From assembly GCA_964499015.1 (NCBI GenBank), contig CAZCJA010000001.1, positions 1-64,000 on the forward strand: a stretch of DNA of 64,000 bases, in the 5' to 3' direction. Below the pieces are notes generated by a model that made no database searches, was not told the origin of the DNA, and saw only the letters and a program-made list of their open reading frames with translations. The position numbers and the translations under genes were made by a program. Origin of the DNA: CAZCJA01 sp964499015. GTDB lineage: Bacteria; Elusimicrobiota; Elusimicrobia; F11. Position 1 is the first letter of the stretch. Each line of letters starts with the position of its first letter. Positions 34,094-42,409 of the stretch are shown in pieces.

Positions 34094-35572
34094 CTATTTC
34101 TCCTCGGACATCAATTTCTGAAATTCTTTGAGGCGTTTGTAGAGAACGCCCGCTTCCTGGTTGTCCGGGTCGCTTTCGATGACCGCGACCAGCGCGGCTT
34201 CGGCGTCCGCGTAGCGTTCCGCGTCAATGGCGACGCGGGCGCGCGCCAGGTTCAAAAGCGCCATCGCTTCATGGTTGTCGGCCATAGAGGCGCCGTTGGA
34301 TTCGATGCGGATCACGACTTCCGCGTACTTTTCCTGCTTGTAAAGTTCTTTCGACGACGCGATGACGTCCACGACGCGTTTGCGCTCCCGCACGACGCGC
34401 ACCTGCGAAATCAATTCTTTGGCAGCGGGGTCTTCAGGTGAAATCCGCATAATCTCATAGGCCAATTTATTGGCTTCCTCGTAACGTTCGTCTTTGAAGA
34501 GCCTGAGGGCGCGGGCGCGCATCTCCACTAGTTTTTCTTCTTCGCCCAAACTCTTTTTCTCGATTTCCAGTTTCGACTTTATCTCGTCCAGCTCCCGTTC
34601 TTCCTGCAGCATTTCCTTGCGTTTGCGCTCTATCGCGCTGGCCGAGAAGGATTGGAACAAGCCGTATTTAAAGGTAAAGCCGAAGCGGTGCATCATGGCG
34701 ATTTCGTTCAATGACACCGCGTAGTCGAGCGCCAAGGCGCCTTGAGTGATGCCGAGGCCGAACGTGTATTCGCGTTGATTGATGCCCCAGCGCAGGAAAA
34801 GCGGGCTGCCGCGCAACTCCACCACGTCGATCTGAAAACCGGCGCCCCAGCGCGTCGCGCCGCCCACCGCGTTCACGTCCTGCGTCATGACCAGCATTCG
34901 ACCGAACACGGGAACGCTCGTCTGCAGGCCGGCGCGCACGTTGGTTGCATGGCTTTCCGCTTCGGTGCCGAGCTTGATCGTTGGCGCGAGAAGATTCTGC
35001 ACAGCGATGCCCAGCCGGACGCGATTTTGCAGCGCATTAAGCGTCACCCCGGCGTCGGCTCCGTATCCGCCGGCGTCTTCATCGGCCACCGATTGCCGCA
35101 CCCACTTAACGCTGAAACCGGCGTCCAGCCAGCCGCGCAGGCGGCGCGCGTAGGTCGTGCTGAACATCATGTTTTTCTCGCTGAAACTTCCCAGCGATTG
35201 GCCGAACGAATCGGTTTTTTCCGCTTCCCCCGAATCCAATTGATAGATCATAAAGCCCAAGTGGTCCCAATTCGCCCACGGATAAAGCAGCGCGAGGGCG
35301 TTCATCTGTCCGCCTTCGAACAGCGGTGACGACATGATCGACATTTCCCCGATGCGCGAACCGGCGATGCCGGCCGGATTGTAATAGGCGGCGTCGGCGC
35401 CCGCGGATGCGACGCCGGTGTTGCCCATTCCCGCGTGGCGCGCGCTGGCGGCCAGCGTGGAGAGCGTTTCGCCGGGCAAGCCGGCGTCTTCGGCGCGGCT
35501 GCGAAACGGGACGTCAAACGCACCCGCGTTTAAGCTCCCGAACAAAACAATGAAGAGTCCGAGGCGTCTCAT
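34094..35572 (-). CDS. PorV-type outer-membrane barrel with coiled coil and TPR
   Basis: A 492-residue paralogue of 5527-7431. It has a signal peptide (1-18), PorV-family beginning LAASARHAGMGNTGVASAGADAAYYNPAGIAG, a beta-barrel to about 310, a highly charged helix (RKEMLQEERELDEIKSKLEIEKK) and TPR-like repeats to the end. It probably serves the kelch/FN3 protein encoded just upstream, whose stop overlaps this ATG by 4 nt (ATGA), the same barrel-client pairing as at 5.5-9.6 kb. Confidence 0.8.
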   Translation of the reverse strand: MRRLGLFIVLFGSLNAGAFDVPFRSRAEDAGLPGETLSTLAASARHAGMGNTGVASAGADAAYYNPAGIAGSRIGEMSIMSSPLFEGGQMNALALLYPWANWDHLGFMIYQLDSGEAEKTDSFGQSLGSFSEKNMMFSTTYARRLRGWLDAGFSVKWVRQSVADEDAGGYGADAGVTLNALQNRVRLGIAVQNLLAPTIKLGTEAESHATNVRAGLQTSVPVFGRMLVMTQDVNAVGGATRWGAGFQIDVVELRGSPLFLRWGINQREYTFGLGITQGALALDYAVSLNEIAMMHRFGFTFKYGLFQSFSASAIERKRKEMLQEERELDEIKSKLEIEKKSLGEEEKLVEMRARALRLFKDERYEEANKLAYEIMRISPEDPAAKELISQVRVVRERKRVVDVIASSKELYKQEKYAEVVIRIESNGASMADNHEAMALLNLARARVAIDAERYADAEAALVAVIESDPDNQEAGVLYKRLKEFQKLMSEEK

Positions 35573-38500
35573 TTGAGCACCCCGATGCGGCGGTTTTTAC
35601 GGACGGTTTCGGCGCCGGATTTGGCTTCAATCACCGCGATGTACATGCCGTTGGCGACCGCGTCTCCGCCGCCGTTGAGGCCGTTCCACGACACCTCGTT
35701 CAGCCAACCCGACGGACTTCCTTGGCCGCCGGTGGCGCCGCTGGCGAAGGTCAAGGTGTTCACCAAATCGCCGACGATGTTGTAAATGCGGATCGTTACG
35801 TCCGCATCCGCGGTCAAAACATATTGAATGCGCGTGTTCTCGCGCCCCGCGGCAAACGGATTTGGGAAGTTCGCGAGCGACGACAATAAGCCATCCGGCG
35901 ATGGCGCGCCCACCATGCTGTACACGGCCAAGCCGCTGGACGTCACCGCCACGTTGGCCGCCGCGCGCGACAAAGAGCCCGCTTGGTTTTCGACCAGCCG
36001 CCACGAGCCATCGGCATTCAAACGCGCCGCCTTTAGATCGCCCGGATTAAAGCCGCGCACGCTGGAAACATTTTCAACGTCCGGAAGCTGCATCGTCAAT
36101 CGCACGGTCGGCTCCACGCCAGCGATCGTGTTGCCGCTTAAATCGGCCAAGCGCACGTCCCACGTCGGATAATTGATCAGCGTGATCAAACGGTCCTGCA
36201 GCGCTTTGGCGCTGGCCATTTCCAATAATCCCGCCTGGGTCACTTCCGCGTCCTGAAAATCCGGATAGGCGTCGCCCGGAATGGGCGAAAGAATTTCCAC
36301 CGTGATCATGCGGTCGGGGCTTTTCACTTTGCTGCGGCTCAAGGTAAAGGTCGCCGTGCCGCTGACGACGGACGACACGCCGTCGGACGCCGTCACGGCC
36401 CACCCATAAACCGTGTCCGCCGCGAGGGTGTTGATGTTGGGCGTGTAGGAGGTCTGCGCCAAGTTCGAAGCGACCACCGGATTGGTCGCGTCCAACACGT
36501 TCCAATACCGCAATTGATAACGGACCGGGTCGCCGTCTTCATCGTCGGACGCTTCCCATGCGAATGTCACGTGGAAAATCGATGGGAAATCATCGGCCAG
36601 CGGTTTGAGCAACGAAAAATTCTCCGGGCCGTGATTGTTGTCGATTTCAAAAACGCTGCTAATGTCCTGCGCGGTCAGCGGCGGAACACTTGCGTCGGCG
36701 CTGACGATGCGCGCGCGATAGTTCGCTCCATTCGTCCACGCGGTCGAATTAAATGCGTAAGAGGTGCCGGTGGTCGTCACCAGCAGTTGGTACGTCGTCC
36801 CCCCGTTCGACGACAACGACAGGTCGAACGAATAGCTATTGAAGGAACTGGGGCTGACCAGCTGCCATTCGAAAACATACGTGCCGGCAATCGACTGCTG
36901 GAACGCGGGCGCGCTGATGAAATTCACCGACGGCGGCGTGTTGTTGCCGGAGCGGGTCAAATTGGCGCTCGAAGCCATGGCCTGCAATCCCATCGGGTCG
37001 GTGGCTTCAACGCGCAGGCGGTATTGACTGCCGTTGGGCAGGCCGGAAACGGACCACACGTAGAACGTCGCCGGGGACGTGACCGTCGCGATTGCAATCG
37101 GATAGCTCGCGCCGCCGTTCATCGACAATTTAATCGCGTAGGTGAGGGCATCTCCGTCCACGTCCGCGGCGTCCCAGGAAATATTGACCGGATTGGACAA
37201 GGTCCCGGACATGGGGTTCGTCAACGCAATGGCCGGCGCGCGATTGGTCGCGGTCGACGGGCTGACCGTGGAGATTCCCGAAAGCGAGCCAAGCGGATCC
37301 TGCAAACGAATCGCAAAATAATAGGTGGTCCCGTCGGCGAGGCCGCCGATCGTGTTTTGAAAAACATTTCCGGTCGTTCCGGTGAAGACTCCGCTCGACT
37401 GGAACGGCGCCGCCGTCCAATCGGCATCGAGCAGGATGGGGCCGTCGGTGCGGTACTTAATGGCGTAGATGCCGCCGACCGTCGGAAGATCGTCGTCGCC
37501 GGCGTACGTCCATGTAACGTCGATGGCGCCGTTGGCTGCTCCGCGGGCGGCCGTTAACTGCGAGATCGCCACGGGCGGACGGTTGGTGACGATCGAGGGA
37601 TGGACCGTCGACAGCGCCGATGAGCGGCTCAATTCATCGACCAGCTTCATCGCGAAATAATAAGTGGTTTCGGTTTCGAGGCCGGTGACGACCGAAATCT
37701 GCACCGCGCCGCTGCTCGCGTTGTAGGAAAAACTTTTTTGTCCATCGGCGAGCGCCCAATCCGTTTCGTCGGCCATGAGGCGCGTTTTGGAGTAGCGCAC
37801 GGTGGCGATGCCTTCGTCGGGTCCCGTGGGCTCGTCGCCCGGAAAAATCCAGGTTACGGTGACGTCCGAATTAAGCGGACCGCGCGATAGAGACATCGAT
37901 GACACCGCAACGGGCGTGTTATTTGTGCGCACGGCCGGGCTCACCGTCGATAACGTCGAGACATTGCCGTTCTCATCAATGGTCTTGACCGCAAAATAGT
38001 ATGTGGTCGCTTCCGCCAAGCCGGAAATAACGGTCGTAATCTGCTGGCTCGCCGCCGCGGTCAGTGAAAACGTGGAGCTGGCGGCGGCGCTCCACGTGGG
38101 CTCGGACAGAATCGCGCCGGCGGTGGAATAACGGACGACGTACTGTCCGCCGTCGATCGAACCGTTGTCGTCCCCCGGAAAAGTCCATCCCAGCGTAATC
38201 TGATCGTGGCCTGGGCCGGCGAGCGCATTCATGACCGTTACCGCGGACGCCGGCGTAACGGTGTCGATAAATAAAGAAAAAGGCGCGCTCCAGACACCGA
38301 CCAAGTCCCGGGCGTCGGTGGCGCGCACGCGCCAGTACCAGGTGGTCTGCGCCAGCGTGACCGTCGATACATAGGAGATAAGCGTGGAGGTCGAGATCAC
38401 CGCGTGCGTGCTGAACGCGGGCGCCGCGAAGTCAGACGACGTCGCGGCCATCAAATCATAGGTGAACGGCGCGTCGCCCGCTCCGTCGGGGTCGTTGGTC

Positions 38501-39999
38501 GGCGTCCATGAAAACGTCGGTTCGGTCGTGTTGATGCGCGCGCCATTGGCGGGATCCTGCAAATCCGGCGCGTGGGCCGAACGGTTGTAATCCAAAAGGA
38601 TTTGTTCGATAGAAAAACGGTTTGGCATGTCCGCGGACTCAAAAAGCGCGCGCACCTTGACCGCGTGATAGTCAACCGCGTCAGACCACAGCGCGACCGG
38701 GGTCTGATCACGAATCGTGTAATAAGTGGTGGTCAAACCGTCGGGACCGCTGAAATTTCCGAACGACGCGCCGGTCGTTGAGTAGGCAACCTGTAGATAA
38801 AGCGTGGTGCCTGCCGGAAGCGTTGTCGACGAGAAATCAACCGTGACGCTGGTCCAGCCGATGTTCATATCGCTTTCGGTGAACAGCGCCGGCGACGTCC
38901 ATGAACCGGTGGATTTGAGCGTGTACAGCCACGTGGAACGCGTGGACGTGGTGCGGCGGCCACCCACCATCGCGCCGCGGCCGGTTTGTTCGTCAAAATA
39001 CATCTCGTGTCCGTAGCGGCCGAGCGGGTTTGTCTCCACGTTGAAAACAGCCCAGCGATTTTTTACGGCGTCATAGAAATACACGATGCCCCACGCAAGC
39101 GTCGCGCTTTTTAAACCGCCTGAAAGAACCGTCTGGCCTTGGACCGGGTCGTAAACCATCGCCGCGTGCACCAGCGCCGGCGGCGGCATTGACGGGTTCT
39201 TGTCGGTCCAAACGCGCGACGCCGCATCATAGAACCACGTATCGCTGAACAAATCCTCTTCATTCCAAGTGGTGTCGCGTCCGCCGAACAAAACGAAACC
39301 GCCCTGTTCTGCGTCATACGTCATTGCGGGGCCGATGCGCGGCGATGGCGCGGGCGTTAAACTGTGCGACGTCCAGGTAAGGGCATCCGCATCAAATTCC
39401 CACGTCGTGTTGGCCAGCGCTTGAAGCTGCGTTTGTTCGCCGCCGAACACCACCACCTTGCGCTCATCCGGATCGAACCCCATCCCGAAAAAACCGCGCG
39501 CCTCCGGTGTGGAAACGGCGATCACGCGCGACCAATCGTTCAGGGTTTGATCGTACAGCCACGTGTCATCCAACGCGTCTCCCGCCTGTGTTTTTCCGCC
39601 GAAGAGAAGAAATTTATCGCCCATCCAAACCATCTTATGCCCATACCGCGCGCACGGACCGGTTGACGGCGACACCTGCGTCCAACCCGTGCCCGATTCC
39701 CACTCCCAGGTATCGCCGTACACGGTGTCATTGTGGTCGCGGCCGCCGAAGAGAACGAGAGTTTTCTGATCGGAGTCTTGACCGAGGCCAAAATCGTTGC
39801 GCGGCGAGAATACGGCGTCGAAAAAATCCCAGCGACCTAAAAACGTCAACACGCCTTGTTCCACGTGCGTGTTATCGAATGTGCCGCTGGAGAAAGAGAC
39901 CGCGCTGTAGGTGAGCGTCTGCGCGGCGGCCGGAACCGCCCACAGAATAAGGAGGAGCGAAATGGTTCTAATGACCGTGATGAGTGAGATCTTTTTCAT
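35569..39999 (-). CDS. Large secreted kelch and fibronectin-III protein with FlgD/T9SS-like tail
   Basis: 1,476 residues. The signal peptide (1-26) ends AAA before QTLT. Residues about 65-380 hold six or so kelch blades (LVLFGGRDHND, FLLFGGKTQ, VVVFGGEQTQ, FVLFGGRDT, TVLSGGL, GAMVGGR). From about 470 to 1,200 are repeated FN3-like domains, several sharing TTYYFAxK and LSTVxPxxxTN. The last 95 residues contain NFPNPFAAGRENTRIQY, VTIRIYNIVGDLV and GMYIAVIEA, an FlgD Ig-like / sorting-type domain. It is the first gene of the operon, with GGGGA before the ATG. It is likely a surface adhesin or recognition protein exported with the adjoining PorV-type barrel. Confidence 0.8.
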   Translation of the reverse strand: MKKISLITVIRTISLLLILWAVPAAAQTLTYSAVSFSSGTFDNTHVEQGVLTFLGRWDFFDAVFSPRNDFGLGQDSDQKTLVLFGGRDHNDTVYGDTWEWESGTGWTQVSPSTGPCARYGHKMVWMGDKFLLFGGKTQAGDALDDTWLYDQTLNDWSRVIAVSTPEARGFFGMGFDPDERKVVVFGGEQTQLQALANTTWEFDADALTWTSHSLTPAPSPRIGPAMTYDAEQGGFVLFGGRDTTWNEEDLFSDTWFYDAASRVWTDKNPSMPPPALVHAAMVYDPVQGQTVLSGGLKSATLAWGIVYFYDAVKNRWAVFNVETNPLGRYGHEMYFDEQTGRGAMVGGRRTTSTRSTWLYTLKSTGSWTSPALFTESDMNIGWTSVTVDFSSTTLPAGTTLYLQVAYSTTGASFGNFSGPDGLTTTYYTIRDQTPVALWSDAVDYHAVKVRALFESADMPNRFSIEQILLDYNRSAHAPDLQDPANGARINTTEPTFSWTPTNDPDGAGDAPFTYDLMAATSSDFAAPAFSTHAVISTSTLISYVSTVTLAQTTWYWRVRATDARDLVGVWSAPFSLFIDTVTPASAVTVMNALAGPGHDQITLGWTFPGDDNGSIDGGQYVVRYSTAGAILSEPTWSAAASSTFSLTAAASQQITTVISGLAEATTYYFAVKTIDENGNVSTLSTVSPAVRTNNTPVAVSSMSLSRGPLNSDVTVTWIFPGDEPTGPDEGIATVRYSKTRLMADETDWALADGQKSFSYNASSGAVQISVVTGLETETTYYFAMKLVDELSRSSALSTVHPSIVTNRPPVAISQLTAARGAANGAIDVTWTYAGDDDLPTVGGIYAIKYRTDGPILLDADWTAAPFQSSGVFTGTTGNVFQNTIGGLADGTTYYFAIRLQDPLGSLSGISTVSPSTATNRAPAIALTNPMSGTLSNPVNISWDAADVDGDALTYAIKLSMNGGASYPIAIATVTSPATFYVWSVSGLPNGSQYRLRVEATDPMGLQAMASSANLTRSGNNTPPSVNFISAPAFQQSIAGTYVFEWQLVSPSSFNSYSFDLSLSSNGGTTYQLLVTTTGTSYAFNSTAWTNGANYRARIVSADASVPPLTAQDISSVFEIDNNHGPENFSLLKPLADDFPSIFHVTFAWEASDDEDGDPVRYQLRYWNVLDATNPVVASNLAQTSYTPNINTLAADTVYGWAVTASDGVSSVVSGTATFTLSRSKVKSPDRMITVEILSPIPGDAYPDFQDAEVTQAGLLEMASAKALQDRLITLINYPTWDVRLADLSGNTIAGVEPTVRLTMQLPDVENVSSVRGFNPGDLKAARLNADGSWRLVENQAGSLSRAAANVAVTSSGLAVYSMVGAPSPDGLLSSLANFPNPFAAGRENTRIQYVLTADADVTIRIYNIVGDLVNTLTFASGATGGQGSPSGWLNEVSWNGLNGGGDAVANGMYIAVIEAKSGAETVRKNRRIGVLK

Positions 40000-40024
40000 C
40001 GTCCCCGTGAAAAGATCGCGTTAT

Positions 40025-40426
40025 TTAAACGGCGGTTTTCTTCATCAGTATCCCGTCCAAGCATTCCAATAGAGTCGGAATGCGGAAGGGTTTCTCGATA
40101 TAGGCCGCCACTTTTAAGTCTTCGCGGATCTCGAGCAACTCCTTTAAGTGCCCTTTGCCGGTAATGACCACGACCGGAATACCGGCCGTTTTTGGATTGT
40201 CCTTAAGCCGCATATTGACGGAGTGGCCGTCCAATTTCGGCATCATCAAATCAAGCACGATCACGTCCGGGATGCGTTTTTCAACCGCCTCCAACGCCAT
40301 CATTCCGTCGTGCGCCTCTTCCACCACGTAGCCGCGGCGGGTCAGCGCCGCGTTCAGGACGTAGCGCACGTCGGGTTCGTCGTCGACCACCAGGATCACC
40401 GGCCGCTTCGCTTCAAGTTCGCTCAT
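40025..40426 (-). CDS. CheY-like response regulator
   Basis: A 133-residue receiver: VVDDEPDVRYVL, phospho-Asp in VIVLDLMMPKLDG, Thr in VVITGKG, and Lys in YIEKPFRI. Its ATG overlaps the stop of the sensor kinase by 4 nt, so it is the kinase's likely partner. There is no output domain. Confidence 0.9.
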   Translation of the reverse strand: MSELEAKRPVILVVDDEPDVRYVLNAALTRRGYVVEEAHDGMMALEAVEKRIPDVIVLDLMMPKLDGHSVNMRLKDNPKTAGIPVVVITGKGHLKELLEIREDLKVAAYIEKPFRIPTLLECLDGILMKKTAV

Positions 40427-41577
40427 AACAACACCGCCTTCTCCGCGGGAACACGCTGAATGGGCAGCTTGATGAAACAGCTGGTTCCCTTTCCCAATTC
40501 GCTTTCAAACCAGGCCTTGCCGCCGTGCATAACGACGATCGAACGGACGATGGAAAGACCGATGCCGGCGCCGCCGACCGCTCGCGTGCTGGACGAATCT
40601 TCCTGGTAAAAGCGCTCGAACACCCGGGCCAAGTTTTCCTTGGAAATGCCGCGGCCCGTATCCCAGATGCAGACGCTTACCATGTCGTCTTCTTTGGCGA
40701 AGCGCGCGCCGATTTTGCCGCCGGCCGGCGTGAACTTAATCGCATTGCCGATCAAATTGATGAACACCTGATGCATTTGGTCGTAATCGCCGTCGATTTC
40801 GATCTTGCCGAGGCCGTTTAATTCCACGTCCCAGGTCAGCCCCTGCTTGGCGATCAGCGGCGACAGGTTGGTGAATGCTTCATTTACTAGACCGGCGATG
40901 TCCATCTTCAAGAATTTCGGCTTGAGCGTGCCGCTCTCGATGCGCGAGAACGTGAGGATGTTGTTGACGATCTGGTTCAGGCGAAGAATGTTGTTTTGGA
41001 TAATCTGTGCGGTGGCTTTCGACCTCTCGCCGATCTTGTCCGCCAGATCCTCGAAAAGAAGGTCGACCGCGGCGCCCAGAGAGAAAAGCGGCGTGCGCAA
41101 TTCGTGCGACACGTTGGAAACCACCTCGGATTTGAATTTATCCAGCTCTTCCAGTTTGGTGAGCGACATCTTAAGAGTCTGAATTTCGTCGCGCTGGGCG
41201 CTGTGCTGGAGGCATTTATAGGCCATGGCCACCATTTCATCTACGCTGAACGGCTTGGCGATATAATCGCACGCACCTTGGCGGATACACTCGACCGCCC
41301 CTTCCACGGTGGCCTCCCCCGTTAATATGTTTATGCAGCTGGGGACCTTATTGCTGCGGCAATATTTGAGGAGCTACATACCTCCGATGCCGGGCATATA
41401 AAAATCGGTGAATATAACGCTAAAGGAAGCTTCTTTAAGTTTGGCGATGGCTTCTTCGCCGCTACCAGCCAATGTGACGTTAAAACCTTCCTGGACCAGC
41501 ACCCGGCTCCACAGACGCAGCAACCCTTTGTCGTCGTCGACGATCAAGATGCTTTTAGGCTCCGCCGCGTGGCTCAT
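40423..41577 (-). pseudogene. Receiver - histidine kinase hybrid split by an in-frame amber codon
   Basis: One continuous frame encodes REC (1 to about 120), HisKA (SHELRTPLFSLG) and HATPase_c (NLIGNAIKFT, WDTGRGIS, GGAGIGLSIV). Residue 68 is a TAG (41376-41374) where receiver domains usually have Glu (GGM-stop-LLKYC), consistent with a single GAG to TAG change. Sequence after the stop continues the receiver (EATVEGAVECIRQGACDYIAKPFS). A GTG at 41307 with GGGGGAGG five bases upstream could restart translation and give a soluble kinase with a truncated receiver. Real mutation, natural split or consensus error cannot be told apart here. TAG ends other genes in the window, so codon reassignment is unlikely. 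Confidence 0.75.
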
Positions 41578-41706
41578 ATCGCCCCCCCCAGTTAACTAGA
41601 TTAATTGTGTTAATATGAATTTAATGTTTTTATTGAATATTTCAAGTGCTTCGTGTTTTAACTATGAAAATAAGGGTGATTTAAGGATAGCGGGCGCTTC
41701 CCCTCC

Positions 41707-41735
41707 TTGACAAAATCGCCGCCCCGAGGTATCTA
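41707..41735 (+). promoter_or_regulatory. Sigma-70-type promoter of the HTH-receiver gene
   Basis: TTGACA (41707-41712), 17 bases, TATCTA (41730-41735), with a start near 41742. The leader ends in GGAAAGGAGACC before ATG 41775. This is one of the best -35 boxes in the window. Confidence 0.6.
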
Positions 41736-41774
41736 TAGCCGGAATAATTAGAATACATTGGAAAGGAGACCGAG

Positions 41775-42383
41775 ATGCCCGAGACCGCTGCCCCCATCGC
41801 CTACTCCACCTTTGAAGTGGCCCAATTGATCGGCGTGGACATGACCACGGTGATTGGTTGGTGCAAGCAAGGCAAGCTTGCCGCGTACACCACCCCCGGC
41901 AAACACCGCCGGATCAAGGCAGACGACTTGGTGGCTTTTTTAACGGCGTACAAGATGCCCATTCCACCCTTGCTCGTGCGAGATTCGGAACTGCGCTGTG
42001 TTGTTGTCGACGACGAATCCCCCATCCGCGCCATCATCAAGCGGGCTCTAAAGGACCTGGATTCGTCGATCCAAATTCACGAAGCGAGCAATGGTTTCGA
42101 GGCCGGCCGGAAAATAACCGACGTTCTGCCTCATTTTGTCGTCTTGGATTTGAATTTACCGGGGATGGATGGTTTTCAGGTGTGCCAAATCATTAAAAGC
42201 GACGCCCGTCTTAAACAAACCAAGATTCTGGCGATTTCCGGCTTTGACACCGCGGAGACTCATAAGAAGATCCTCAATGCCGGCGCCGATGAGTTCCTGC
42301 CCAAGCCATTCGGCGTTGATGCTGTCAAAAAGAAAATTCTCGCGTTTCTTCCCGGCCGAACCGTTAAAAAAAGCGAGAAATAA
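41775..42383 (+). CDS. HTH_17 (MerR/excisionase-like) DNA-binding domain fused to a receiver domain
   Basis: 202 residues. Residues 8-60 are a small HTH (STFEVAQLIGVDMTTVIGWCKQGKL then TTPGKHRRIKADDLVAFL). Residues 75-190 are a receiver (VVVDDESPIRAII, phospho-Asp in VVLDLNLPGMDG, Ser in AISGFD, Lys in LPKPFG). The order DNA-binding then receiver is the reverse of usual response regulators. AAGGAG precedes the ATG. It is divergent from the split kinase and convergent with the hybrid kinase, so either may phosphorylate it. Confidence 0.85.
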   Translation: MPETAAPIAYSTFEVAQLIGVDMTTVIGWCKQGKLAAYTTPGKHRRIKADDLVAFLTAYKMPIPPLLVRDSELRCVVVDDESPIRAIIKRALKDLDSSIQIHEASNGFEAGRKITDVLPHFVVLDLNLPGMDGFQVCQIIKSDARLKQTKILAISGFDTAETHKKILNAGADEFLPKPFGVDAVKKKILAFLPGRTVKKSEK

Positions 42384-42409
42384 GAGCGACACCAGGGAAC
42401 CTGTTCCGG

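Noticed and set aside
36514..37557. 347-residue plus-strand ORF
   Set aside because: Arg-rich shadow of the kelch/FN3 gene. Similar shadows at 46892-48079, 48034-49104, 55556-56725 and 60184-61161 were dismissed for the same reason.
41374..41376. Reassignment of UAG as a sense codon
   Set aside because: Other genes in the window, such as the kinase ending at 10966, end in TAG, and no other in-frame TAG interrupts a conserved gene.
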